Source: Coriobacteriia bacterium
GTDB lineage: Bacteria > Actinomycetota > Coriobacteriia > Anaerosomatales > Anaerosomataceae
Reading direction: 5' to 3'
NCBI GenBank assembly: GCA_030652115.1
Contig: JAUSBK010000007.1
Location: forward strand, 186,001-250,000
Length of the DNA: 64,000 bases
Numbering within the stretch: position 1 is the first letter of the stretch; each line of letters begins with the position of its first letter. The notes beneath the pieces were generated by a model. The model had not been told where the DNA came from. It saw only the letters and a program-made list of their open reading frames with translations, and ran no database searches. Positions 51,167 through 60,048 of the stretch are shown here, piece after piece. Both the position numbers and the translations under genes were made by a program.

Positions 51167-52672
51167 ATGCGCATCATCATCATCGGAGGCGGCATCGCCG
51201 GACTCGGCGCAGCCTACAAGGTCAGACGCGCCGCAGATGCCGGGCACGATGTCACCTTCACGCTCGTGGAGCGAGACGACCGCCTCGGCGGGAAGATCTG
51301 GACGGACATCGCCGAGGACTCTGACGGCGGTCGTTACATCGCCGATGGCGGTAGCGACTCCTTCCTCACCGACAAGACCGCAGTCCACCGCGTGGCGCGT
51401 CTCCTCGGCATCTTCGAACGCGAGTGCGGCACGCTCGACGAGACCAAGAAGACGTTCATCGTGAAGAAGGGGCGTCTCGTGGAGATGCCCGACGGCATGA
51501 TGATGTTCGCGCCCACCAAGCTGCTTCCGCTTGCCACCTCGAAGCTCTACTCGTGGCCGGCGAAGCTCCGCATGGCGCTCGACGTGGTGATCCCGCGCAA
51601 GGTGCGCTGGGCCGAAGGTGAGACCGCGCAGCTGCACGACGAGACGCTCGAGAGTCTCGTGGTACGCCGGCTCGGCCGGGAAGCGCTCGACCGCCTCGCC
51701 GAGCCGCTCGCGGCGGGCGTGAACGGCGACGTGGCCTCCGAGATGTCGGTGGCCGCGCGCTACCCGATGCTGCTCGACATGGAGCAGAAGCACGGCTCGC
51801 TGGTACGTGGCTTCCTCGCCCAGCGCAAGCGAGTCGAGGAGATGCGCAAGAAGCATCCGCCAAAGCCGGGCGCCAAGCGCCGCACGATGTTCTCGTCGTT
51901 CGACGAGGGTCTGCAGGTCGTGTGCGACGCGATGGCGGACGCCGCAGGGCGCGAGCACATCCGCACGGGCGTGGCGGCGACCGCGATCGCGCGAGAGGAC
52001 GACGGCTGGCGCGTGACGCTTTCGACCGGCGATTCGCTTGTGGGCGACGCGGTCGTGGTGGCGAGCGAGGTGTGGGCGGCGGCCGAACTCGTGGCACCGG
52101 TGGAGCCGGCGCTCGGGGAGCTGCTGGAGACGATCCCGTGCTCGTCGTGCGCCACCGCGCTCCTCGCGTTCGATGCGGCCGACTATCCCCATGACACGCG
52201 CTGGCACGGTATCCTCACGCCCGCCGTGGAGCATCGCCCGATGACCGGCGTTTCGCTCATGAGCTCGAAGTGGCCGGACCGCGCGCCCGGGGGCCGGATC
52301 CTCATCCGGGGCTTCCTCGGCGGACCCCGCGATGCCGGGGTGCTGAACGCTTCGAACGACGAGCTGCTCGAACTCGCACGCACGCAGCTGGTGGAGCTCA
52401 TCGGCATCCGTGCGGACGCGAAGCCGCGCTACGCGAAGCTCTTCCGTTGGGAGAAGGGGATGCCGCAGTACACGCTCGGGCATCTCGACCGCGTGGACGA
52501 GATCGAGCGCGTCGAGGCGACCGTCCCCGGGCTTGCGCTTGCAGGCAACGCGTACCGCGGCGTGGGTGTCCCGAATGCGCTCGAAAGTGGCGAGCGGGCC
52601 GTGAGCAAGGTGCTCGGCGACGCCGGCATCGAGCTCGCCGAGGACGCGGTGGAGGAGAAGCGGGTCTACTAG
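51167..52672 (+). CDS. hemG: Protoporphyrinogen/coproporphyrinogen oxidase, HemY type (copy 1)
   Basis: The 501-residue product starts at ATG 51167 behind AAGGAGCGG. It has the FAD dinucleotide motif IIIIGGGIAGLGAAYKVRRAA, VERDDRLGGKIWT, the central FAPTKLLPLATSKLYSWPAK, and the C-terminal FAD segment LALAGNAYRGVGVPNALESGE. It should oxidise coproporphyrinogen or protoporphyrinogen with oxygen or another acceptor. A second, strongly similar gene follows at once. Confidence 0.9.
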   Translation: MRIIIIGGGIAGLGAAYKVRRAADAGHDVTFTLVERDDRLGGKIWTDIAEDSDGGRYIADGGSDSFLTDKTAVHRVARLLGIFERECGTLDETKKTFIVKKGRLVEMPDGMMMFAPTKLLPLATSKLYSWPAKLRMALDVVIPRKVRWAEGETAQLHDETLESLVVRRLGREALDRLAEPLAAGVNGDVASEMSVAARYPMLLDMEQKHGSLVRGFLAQRKRVEEMRKKHPPKPGAKRRTMFSSFDEGLQVVCDAMADAAGREHIRTGVAATAIAREDDGWRVTLSTGDSLVGDAVVVASEVWAAAELVAPVEPALGELLETIPCSSCATALLAFDAADYPHDTRWHGILTPAVEHRPMTGVSLMSSKWPDRAPGGRILIRGFLGGPRDAGVLNASNDELLELARTQLVELIGIRADAKPRYAKLFRWEKGMPQYTLGHLDRVDEIERVEATVPGLALAGNAYRGVGVPNALESGERAVSKVLGDAGIELAEDAVEEKRVY

Positions 52673-52719
52673 TGACAGAAGAGCGGCCGCGTGCGGCCGA
52701 TAGACGGAAGGGTGCGCGT

Positions 52720-54228
52720 GTGAAGAAGGTCATCATCATCGGCGGCGGTGCGGCGGGTCTCGGCGCGGCGTACAAGGTGCGCCGGGCGGCAGGAGCCGGG
52801 CACGACGTGGACTGCGTGCTTGTGGAGAAAGACGACCGCCTCGGCGGCAAGCTCGCCACCGACATCGTGACCGATCCCGAAGGCGGCGAGTACGTCATCG
52901 ACGGCGGCAGTGACGCGTTCGTGTCGGGCAAGCCGGCGATCGGCCGCATCGCGCGCATGCTCGGCATCGATGAGGCCATGGTTCCCGCTCGCGAGGAGAA
53001 CAAGAAGACGCTCATCGTGAAGGGCAAGCGCCTGATCGAGATGCCGGACGGCATCATGATGTTCGCACCCACCAAGCTCGTCCCGCTCGCTACCACCCCG
53101 CTCTACTCGTGGCCCGCGAAGTTCCGGATGGCGCTCGATTGGTTCTTGCCGCGGAAGGTGCGCTGGGCCGAAGGTGAGACCGCGCAGGACCACGACGAAA
53201 CGCTCGAGAGCTTCGTGGTGCGACGGATGGGCCGCGAGTCGCTCGACCGTCTCGCCGAGCCGCTCGTGGGTGGCGTTCACGCTTCGGACCCCAAGGAGAT
53301 GTCGCTTGCGGCGACTTTCCCGAACTTCCTCGAGATGGAGCAGCAGTTCGGCTCGCTCATCCGCGGTTTTCTCGCGGAGCGCAAGAAGCGCGAGGAGATG
53401 CGCACAAAGTACCCGCCCAAGCCGGGCGCCAAGCCCTGGGCGTTCTTCAACACCTTCTATAGGGGCATGCAGCAGCTCACCGACGGCATGGCCGACGCGG
53501 TAGGCCGCGAGCGAATCCGCACCGGCGCAGAGGTCGAGGCGATCGAGCGCGGGGCGTACGGCTGGCGCGTGACGCTCAAGGGTGGTGAGGTCCTCGGTGG
53601 CGACGCGGTCATCGTCGCCACCGAGGCATGGGCGGCGACGCGGCTCATGCGCGACGTGGACGAAGAGATCGCGGACCTGCTGGCGTCGATCCCGTGCTCG
53701 TCTTCGGCCACGGTGCCGATGGCCTTCCGTGCCGAGGACTGCCCCTTCGACACCAAGTGGTTCGGCATCCTGTCGCCGCTCGTGGAGCATCGGCCGCTGC
53801 TTGCGGTCACGCTCTCGTCCTCGAAGTGGCCCGATCGGGCGCCGGAGAATCGCGTGCTGTTGCGCGGCTTCGTCGGCGGGCCGGCCAACCAGCACCTGCT
53901 CGAGGCGACCGATGAAGCGCTCATCGAGACGATCCGGGCCGAGCTCGTCGACCTCCTCGGCATGAAGCCGGACACGCAGCCCGTATACGCCAGCGTCTAT
54001 CGGTGGGTGGGCGGCATGCCGCAGTACACGCTCGGTCACCTGGACCGTGTGGACGAGATCGAACGCAGGACGCGCGCGATCGCCGGAATCGATCTAGCTG
54101 GCGGCGCGTTCCGTGGGGTGGGCATCCCCAACTGCATCGAGAGCGGGGAACGTGCGGTCACGAAAGTACTCGCCGACCTCGGCATCACCTACGACGAGGA
54201 CACCGCACCGTCTGCGCGCACGCACTAG
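52720..54228 (+). CDS. hemG: Protoporphyrinogen/coproporphyrinogen oxidase, HemY type (copy 2)
   Basis: The 502-residue product starts at GTG 52720 behind CGGAAGGG, 47 bases after copy 1. The two proteins align over their full length without large gaps (for example IIIGGGAAGLGAAYKVRRAAGAGHDV, KVRWAEGETAQDHDETLES, QYTLGHLDRVDEIERR). It is a tandem duplication that has since diverged. Differences such as FNTFYRGMQQLTDG against FSSFDEGLQVVCDA lie in the substrate-domain region, so the copies may differ in substrate or electron acceptor. Confidence 0.88.
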   Translation: MKKVIIIGGGAAGLGAAYKVRRAAGAGHDVDCVLVEKDDRLGGKLATDIVTDPEGGEYVIDGGSDAFVSGKPAIGRIARMLGIDEAMVPAREENKKTLIVKGKRLIEMPDGIMMFAPTKLVPLATTPLYSWPAKFRMALDWFLPRKVRWAEGETAQDHDETLESFVVRRMGRESLDRLAEPLVGGVHASDPKEMSLAATFPNFLEMEQQFGSLIRGFLAERKKREEMRTKYPPKPGAKPWAFFNTFYRGMQQLTDGMADAVGRERIRTGAEVEAIERGAYGWRVTLKGGEVLGGDAVIVATEAWAATRLMRDVDEEIADLLASIPCSSSATVPMAFRAEDCPFDTKWFGILSPLVEHRPLLAVTLSSSKWPDRAPENRVLLRGFVGGPANQHLLEATDEALIETIRAELVDLLGMKPDTQPVYASVYRWVGGMPQYTLGHLDRVDEIERRTRAIAGIDLAGGAFRGVGIPNCIESGERAVTKVLADLGITYDEDTAPSARTH

Positions 54229-55034
54229 CGCCTGTCGGCTTTGCGGATCGCCTCAAGCAGCACCGCGTGAAGCGCCAGGTTCGCGGCGACGATGTCGCGT
54301 GTGGCGACCGTCCAGGGGTTCCCGGCGAAGTCGGTGATGAGTCCGCCCGACTCCTCGACGATCAGCGCGCCGGCTGCCATGTCCCAGGGCTGAAGCGCGG
54401 TTTCCCAGAAGCCGTCCACGCGCCCGGCGGCCACGCTGCACAGATCCACCGCTGCGGAACCATCGCGCCGCACGTCGTGCGCGGGTCGCACCAACGCTTC
54501 GAGCAAGCGCAGCTGGCGGGTGAACGGCTCGCCGCGGTCGTACGGGAAGCCGGTACACAGGAGCGCGCGGTCGAGCGTGGGGGAACCTGCGCACGTGAGG
54601 CGCGCTCCGTCCAGCGTCGCGCCCTCGCCGGCGGCCGCCGAGAACATCTCGTTGGCGGGCACGTTGTAGACGGCGGCGGCCACGGGCCGACCCTGCCGCA
54701 GGCAGGCGACACTCACAGACCAGCAGGGGTAGGAGTGCACGAACGAGGTGGTACCATCAAGTGGGTCGATCACCCACACCTCGTCGTCACCGAGCGTTCC
54801 GGGTGTGACGCCCGCGAGTTCGTAGACCTCCGGCTCCTCGATCACGAACCGAGCCTCCGGCAGGGCTTGTGCGATCGTCGAAACGACCGCGACACCGGCG
54901 GCGATGTCGGCCGCGCTCACCATGTCGGCGGTCCCGCTCTTCGTGCGCAGTCCGGTGATGCGGCCGGCGTGCTGTCGTAGGGCATCGCCGCCTGCGTGGG
55001 CAGCTGCCTCGGCGGTCTGTCGCAGGTCGGTCAC
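54225..55034 (-). CDS. Inositol monophosphatase family protein
   Basis: The 269-residue product starts at GTG 55034 behind GAGGAGC. Metal motifs are present: EE at 66-67, D90-P-L-D93-G-T-T, and WDMAAGALIVEESGG. This family removes phosphate from inositol phosphate, histidinol phosphate or PAP; the substrate cannot be chosen. Its end overlaps the convergent oxidase gene by four bases and its start is divergent from transketolase. Confidence 0.9.
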   Translation of the reverse strand: MTDLRQTAEAAAHAGGDALRQHAGRITGLRTKSGTADMVSAADIAAGVAVVSTIAQALPEARFVIEEPEVYELAGVTPGTLGDDEVWVIDPLDGTTSFVHSYPCWSVSVACLRQGRPVAAAVYNVPANEMFSAAAGEGATLDGARLTCAGSPTLDRALLCTGFPYDRGEPFTRQLRLLEALVRPAHDVRRDGSAAVDLCSVAAGRVDGFWETALQPWDMAAGALIVEESGGLITDFAGNPWTVATRDIVAANLALHAVLLEAIRKADRR

Positions 55035-55124
55035 GGATATGCTCCTCGGATTGCGGGGACGGGTATCTTTCAGTGTAATGGTTCGGACGCATCGGGTGTC
55101 ACGCCCGGCGCAGGAGGAGGAACG

Positions 55125-57038
55125 ATGCTGGAGCGAGGGTTCGAGGTGCCGGTTCTGGACGACGAGAGCGCGCAGGAGCTCGAGGTCCGCGCCCGTGACC
55201 TTCGGGGCGCAATCCTCACGATGACCACGCTCGCAGCGTCAGGTCACCCGGGCGGCTCGATGTCCTCGCTCGAGATGTACCTCGTGCTCTGGCACTTTGC
55301 GAAGGTGGACCCGCTCCGCCCGCGTGTTGAGGACCGCGACCGCATCGTGGTGAGCCACGGGCACACCTCACCTGGCGTGTACTGCGCGCTCGCCGATGCC
55401 GGCTTCTTCCGGCTCGACGACGCTGTCGCCCACTTCCGACAGGCGGGGAGCGTCTTCGAGGGTCACGTCGAGCGCTCGGTCCCGGGCGTCGAATGGGGTA
55501 CCGGCAACCTCGGGCAGGGCCTCTCGGCGGGGGTCGGCTTTGCGCTTGCGTCCCGGCTCACGGGCCGCGGATCCCGGACCTTCGTGGCCATGAGCGATGG
55601 CGAGCAGCACAAAGGCCAGGTCGCCGAGGCGCGCAGACTCGCCGTCAAGGAGAAGCTCGCCGACCTCACCGTGCTGGTCGACTTCAACGGCATCCAGATC
55701 TCGGGCCATACCGCCGACGTGATGCCGGTAGATGTAGCCACCGGCTTCGCTGCCGATGGCTGGGGAGTGATCGAGGTCGACGGCCACGACGTCCGGGCGC
55801 TCTACGCCGCCGTGGCTCAGGCCGTGGCGGACACCTCACGACCCGTCGCCGTGATCGCGCGTACGGTCATCGGCAAGGGCGTTTCGTTCATGGAGGGTCG
55901 GGCCGAGTTTCACGGCCGGGGGCTCACACCGGAGGAGTACGAACGCGCGATGGCCGAGTTGGGCTGCGAGCCCACGCTCGACGCCGCACGCGAACGGCGG
56001 GGGGGCGTCACGCTCACGCCGGCGCTCCACCGCGCCCCGCGCCCGTGGGCGTACGACCCGGGTACGCCGCGCACGTATACGCGCGAGAAGCACGCCGACA
56101 ACCGCTCGGCATGGGGCACTGCGCTCGCCGACATCGCCGAGGCGAATCCCGGCGTGCCGATGGCGGTGCTCGATTGCGATCTTGCCGTGTCGGTGAAGAC
56201 CGACGGGTTCGCACGCGTGCGTCCCGACGGCTTCATCCAGTGCGGCGTCGGCGAGCATAACGCCGCCACCACCGCAGGCGCGCTCTCTGTCTCCGGAGTG
56301 CTCACGTTCTTCTCCGGTTTCGGCGTCTTCGGCATCGATGAGGTGTACAACCAGCAGCGTCTGAACGACATCAACGAGACCCAGATCAAGCTCGCGGTCA
56401 CCCACTGCGGCCTGGACGTGGGGGAGGACGGCAAGACGCACCAGTGCCTCGACTACGTGGGCGCGTTCCGGAACATGTTCGGCTGGAAGGTGATCGTGCC
56501 GGCCGATCCGAACCAGACCGATCGTGCCGTGCGCGAGATTCCGGTGACGACGGGATGCGTCGCGATCGCGATGGGGCGCTCGAAGCTGCCGGTGATCCTC
56601 GGCCTGGACGGAGAGCCGCTCTTCGGTGGCGACTACAAGTTCGAATACGGCCGCGCCACCTGGGCGCGCGAGGGAGCGGACGGCGTCATCATGACGATGG
56701 GCACGGTCGCGGGGGCAGCCGTCGAGGCCTCAGACCTCGGTGCCGAGCACGGGCTCTCGCTCGGCGTATGCATCGTGTCGTCGCCGCTTCAACTCGACGA
56801 TGAGGCGATGGCGCGCGTCGCCGACGCGCCGTGGGTGCTCGTTGCCGAGGACCACGGTTCGCGGACGGGGCTTGGGGCCTCTGTCGCCGAGTGGGTCGCC
56901 GAGCGCGGCATCGGCGTGCGGGTCGTGGCGCACGGCGTGACCGGCTACCAGAGCTCGGGCGCCTCAAGCGACCTGTTGGCCCGTGCAGGGCTCGACGCCC
57001 AGGGCATCATCGGCAAGGTGCGGGAGCTGCTCGGCTGA
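55125..57038 (+). CDS. tkt: Transketolase
   Basis: The 637-residue product starts at ATG 55125 behind AGGAGGAGG; the longer frame from 54996 lies over the divergent gene and was rejected. It has SGHPGGSMSSLEMYLVLWHF, the thiamine-diphosphate motif GDGE in variant form (MSDGEQHKGQ...VDFNGIQISG), the pyrimidine-binding region around QCGVGEHNAATTAGALSVSG, and a C-terminal domain. It moves two-carbon units in the pentose phosphate pathway. Lone gene. Confidence 0.92.
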   Translation: MLERGFEVPVLDDESAQELEVRARDLRGAILTMTTLAASGHPGGSMSSLEMYLVLWHFAKVDPLRPRVEDRDRIVVSHGHTSPGVYCALADAGFFRLDDAVAHFRQAGSVFEGHVERSVPGVEWGTGNLGQGLSAGVGFALASRLTGRGSRTFVAMSDGEQHKGQVAEARRLAVKEKLADLTVLVDFNGIQISGHTADVMPVDVATGFAADGWGVIEVDGHDVRALYAAVAQAVADTSRPVAVIARTVIGKGVSFMEGRAEFHGRGLTPEEYERAMAELGCEPTLDAARERRGGVTLTPALHRAPRPWAYDPGTPRTYTREKHADNRSAWGTALADIAEANPGVPMAVLDCDLAVSVKTDGFARVRPDGFIQCGVGEHNAATTAGALSVSGVLTFFSGFGVFGIDEVYNQQRLNDINETQIKLAVTHCGLDVGEDGKTHQCLDYVGAFRNMFGWKVIVPADPNQTDRAVREIPVTTGCVAIAMGRSKLPVILGLDGEPLFGGDYKFEYGRATWAREGADGVIMTMGTVAGAAVEASDLGAEHGLSLGVCIVSSPLQLDDEAMARVADAPWVLVAEDHGSRTGLGASVAEWVAERGIGVRVVAHGVTGYQSSGASSDLLARAGLDAQGIIGKVRELLG

Positions 57039-57065
57039 CGCATGCGCCGGCTCGACCGCAAGCGG

Positions 57066-57644
57066 CTACTCGTCGCGTTCGGCCTGCCTGCGCGCCACAT
57101 CGGCCTTCGCCTCGGCCACCGCAGCCTGCAGTTCCGTGTCGCCCTCGGCAAGCGGCTCGGCGATGACGCCGCGCTCCTCGAGCACGTAGAGGACGGCTGC
57201 GATGGCACGCGGGACGGCCGCCTCGACCGGCTCCGTCAGCCCGATCGTGATCTCGGCGGGGCTCATATTCTCGACCTGGACGCCGATGCAGTCGGCATCG
57301 GGCATGATGCCGATCAGTCTCGCCGCGCTGAGAACGTCGACGAAGCGCACATCGTGGAGCGAGTGGAGCACCTGGTTAGGCGCGAAGTCCTCGGGCGGGA
57401 CGCGCACCACCGTGCCCGCGGGGTGACCGGTGCCGTTGACCGCATCAGCCACGAGCAGGAACTCCACGCCGCGGAAGAGGTGCATCATACCGAGCCCCAT
57501 CGTGCCGGCGTCCATCACGCGCACGTCGTCGGGGAACCGGTAGTTGGCCTCGAGGTCGGTGGCGATGCGGTTGCCGATGCCTTCGTCCAGCATGAGGATG
57601 TTGCCGATTCCCAGCACGAGCACGCGTGGGTTCTCATCGAGCAC
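57066..57644 (-). CDS. hyaD: Hydrogenase maturation endopeptidase
   Basis: The 192-residue product starts at GTG 57644 with AAAGGTG upstream. It shows the HyaD/HybD pattern VLVLGIGNILMLDEGIGNRIATDLE with the nickel-contacting Asp, MDAGTMGLGMMHLFRGVEFLLVADAV, and the His region HSLHDVRFVDVL. This protease removes the C-terminal peptide of the large hydrogenase subunit after nickel insertion. It is the fourth gene of the operon, separated from hyaC by a strong hairpin. The family normally checks the nickel site, so here it would act on a selenocysteine-containing motif. Confidence 0.93.
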   Translation of the reverse strand: MLDENPRVLVLGIGNILMLDEGIGNRIATDLEANYRFPDDVRVMDAGTMGLGMMHLFRGVEFLLVADAVNGTGHPAGTVVRVPPEDFAPNQVLHSLHDVRFVDVLSAARLIGIMPDADCIGVQVENMSPAEITIGLTEPVEAAVPRAIAAVLYVLEERGVIAEPLAEGDTELQAAVAEAKADVARRQAERDE

Positions 57645-57675
57645 GATGGCACCTTTCTCGGGTTCATGAAGAACA

Positions 57676-57706
57676 CGGGCCCCGGAGCGTGTGGCTCCGG
57701 GGCCCG
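57676..57706 (-). terminator. Strong hairpin between hyaC and hyaD
   Basis: CGGGCCCCGGAGC (57676-57688) pairs perfectly with GCTCCGGGGCCCG (57694-57706) around GTGTG. On the minus strand it is followed by TGTTCTTC. It could end most hyaABC transcripts and lower hyaD expression, or protect the 3' end of hyaABC mRNA. Confidence 0.65.
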
Positions 57707-57750
57707 GTCTGCTCTCGCGTGACAGTATGACCGTCACGCGGGCGTGGAGA

Positions 57751-58383
57751 CTAGTGGTCGGTCTCCTTCCAAGCAAAGATGATCTTGCTTGGTCCGAAGT
57801 TGTAGATGTTTGCCAGGTAGGCGTGGATCATCGTGAACACGATGAACACCCACATCATGAAGTAGTGGATGATCCGCATGTTCATCGGGCCACCGACCAT
57901 GGCGGTCCCGCCGGAGAAGAAGCCCCAGTCCGCAGTGGGACCGTAGAGGGCAAAGCCGGTGTAGGCCATGAAGTAGGTGAGCGGGATGGTCGCCAGGTAC
58001 GCGATCTTCTGGAGCGATCCGTACTTGGCCGAGATGACGCCTTCCTTGCGGAAGAACAGGTAGTACTTCACCGTCTCGAAGAGCTGGTGCTTGTTCTTCT
58101 CCTGCGGCAGCCAGTTCTTGATGTCCGTGTCCACCTCACGCGAGCCAAGATCCACAGCGGTCTTCACGAAGAAGGCGGCGATGATCCGGAACGTGAGGTT
58201 GATGATGATCACGAACATCGCAGCGATGTGCATGCCGCGTGCGACGCCCATGAACCCGTCGAAGAACGGGTAGTGGATGTAGAAACCGCTGAAGGCGAGC
58301 ATGATCATGCAGATCAGATTAATCCAGTGCGTGATCACGAACACCAGCGGATGGGCCTCGCGATAGTGTGCATGCGAGGACAA
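57751..58383 (-). CDS. hyaC: Hydrogenase cytochrome b subunit
   Basis: The 210-residue product starts at TTG 58383, directly after the real hyaB stop (TAG 58386-58384), with GGGGGTGATG upstream. It has four membrane helices and haem-ligand histidines (VFVITHWINLICM, ARGMHIAAMFV, MRIIHYFMMWV, TMIHAYLANIYNF), typical of Ni/Fe-hydrogenase b-type cytochromes. It anchors the outward-facing hydrogenase and passes H2 electrons into the quinone pool. Confidence 0.92.
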   Translation of the reverse strand: MSSHAHYREAHPLVFVITHWINLICMIMLAFSGFYIHYPFFDGFMGVARGMHIAAMFVIIINLTFRIIAAFFVKTAVDLGSREVDTDIKNWLPQEKNKHQLFETVKYYLFFRKEGVISAKYGSLQKIAYLATIPLTYFMAYTGFALYGPTADWGFFSGGTAMVGGPMNMRIIHYFMMWVFIVFTMIHAYLANIYNFGPSKIIFAWKETDH

Positions 58384-60048
58384 CTACATCACCCCCATGG
58401 GGGACGACATGACGGTGACTTCCTTGCCGGTTGACGGTTCAAACACGTGAACCGCACACCCGATTCAAGGATCGAAGCTGTGGGCGATACGCAGCAGCTC
58501 GAGCGGCTTCTCCGCGTCCTCGACGGGGGTGCCGACAAGCGCCTCCTCCATCGGGCCGCGAACGCCGTTGTCGTCGCGAGGCGCGATGTCCCACGTGGTG
58601 GGGGCGACGATCTGATAGTGATCGATCTTGCCGCCATCGAGGCCGATCCAGTGCGCGACTGAGCCGCGAGGAGCTTCCCACGCGCCCACGCCGGCGCCTG
58701 TGTCCTTCTCGGCGGCCTTCCAGTACTGAACGTCGCCGCCCTTGAGGGCCTCGATGAGTTCGCTGACGAACACGAGCGACAAATCGGCAACATACGCGGC
58801 CTCGAGGTTACGGGCGGCCACGCGGCCGAGCAGCGACACGAGGATCTCCGGCTTGCCGCCGACACCCAGCGCCTCAAGGGTCGAGTCGATGAGCTTCGCA
58901 GGTGTGCGGACATCCGCACCGCCGGCGATGTCGGCGCCGCCCTTCTCAGCGAGGTACGCCACGACCATGCGGGCGAGTGGCCCGGACTCGGTCGAGAGGT
59001 CCTTGCAGCGTACGGCCTTGCCGTAGGAGTACTTGTCGTCGATGTTGTACTCGGTGAACTTGACCTTGGTCTCGCCTTCCTTCGGGTTGAGCCCCGTCGG
59101 CGAGTCGTACCAGGAGTGGTTCGTGTACTCGGTGACGTCGTCCGGGGAGACACCCTCCGGCTTGAGGCCCTGAGACATGCCCCGGGGAAGGTAGCGATTC
59201 TCGGGAACGAGATCGCTCTTCTCGAAGACGCCCCAGCTCAGGAAGTTGCCGGTGCCGCCGCCGTAGGTCGCCGCATCCAGGATGAACGGAGCGATCGCCA
59301 GGGTGTCGGGGATGAGCGCCGTGTCGATGAAGTCCTTCACGCGCACAAGGCGGAACAGGATGTCGTCGAGCTTGTCGACGGTCGGTACGAATGCGGTGCC
59401 GCCGGGGACGGACGTCATCGGGTGCGAGAACTTGCCCGCGATGACGGCGACGACCTCGTTGGCCACGGCCTGCATCTCAAGCGCCTCAAGATAGTGGCAG
59501 GTCGCTATGAGGTCGAGCTCCGGCGGAAGCGCGTAGCCGGGGTGGTCCCAGTAGTGACCCGAGAGGATCGACAGCTGGCCGTTCTCCGCAAACGCGGTGA
59601 GCCGCTTGGCAACGGCGCCGTAATCGGAAGGCTTGGTGCCTGCCGCCTGTGCCAGAGCGTACGTGTCCGCGATGTCGGCCTTGAGGGCGTTGATCGGGCT
59701 CACGTAGTCGAGCGCTGCAAGGTTGTAGAACCACAGGATGTGGCTGTGCAGATACTGCGCGCACTCGAGGATGTTGCGGACGAGGCGGGCGCCCTCGGGA
59801 ATCTTGATGCCGAGAGCGGCTTCAGTGGCCTGCGAGGACGCGTGGCTGTGAGAGATCGGGCAGACGCCGCAGATGCGCTGGGAGACGTAGAACGCGTCTT
59901 CCGGGGCACGGCCGAGCAGGACCGTCTCCATGCCGCGGTACAGCGTACCGGAAACCCATGCGTCCTTGACTACCCCGCCGCTGACCTCACACTCGACGCG
60001 CATGTGACCCTCGATACGGGTGACCGGGTCGATGACGATGTTCGCCAC
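58384..60048 (-). CDS. hyaB: [NiFeSe] hydrogenase large subunit with selenocysteine at TGA 58467-58465
   Basis: The start is GTG 60048, sharing one base with the hyaA stop. The N-terminal nickel motif is R58-x-C60-G-x-C63. A conventional frame ends after 527 residues in HSFDP, before the essential C-terminal motif. Reading the TGA through gives D526-P527-U528-I-G-C531-A-V-H534, that is DPCxxCxxH with Sec for the first Cys, then a 20-residue tail to a TAG that abuts hyaC. Total length 554. HyaD would cut after H534. A SECIS-like hairpin lies at 58454-58435. Sec at this site is known from [NiFeSe] hydrogenases, which are more oxygen-tolerant. A nonsense mutation is the alternative but would not keep the motif. 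Confidence 0.9.
58435..58454 (-). promoter_or_regulatory. SECIS-like hairpin downstream of the hyaB UGA
   Basis: On the minus strand CGGTTCA and TGAACCG form a seven-base-pair stem with loop CGTGTT. Ten bases separate the UGA from the stem, and the apical loop begins 17 bases after it, with G as its second base. This matches the known bacterial SECIS geometry (loop 16-37 bases from the UGA, G among the first two loop bases). The hairpin lies in the coding sequence of the extension. Confidence 0.75.

Noticed and set aside
58465-60048. hyaB as a truncated pseudogene ending at the TGA.
   Set aside because: The frame beyond the TGA keeps the exact rest of the nickel motif and the protease tail, ends flush with hyaC and contains a SECIS-like hairpin.
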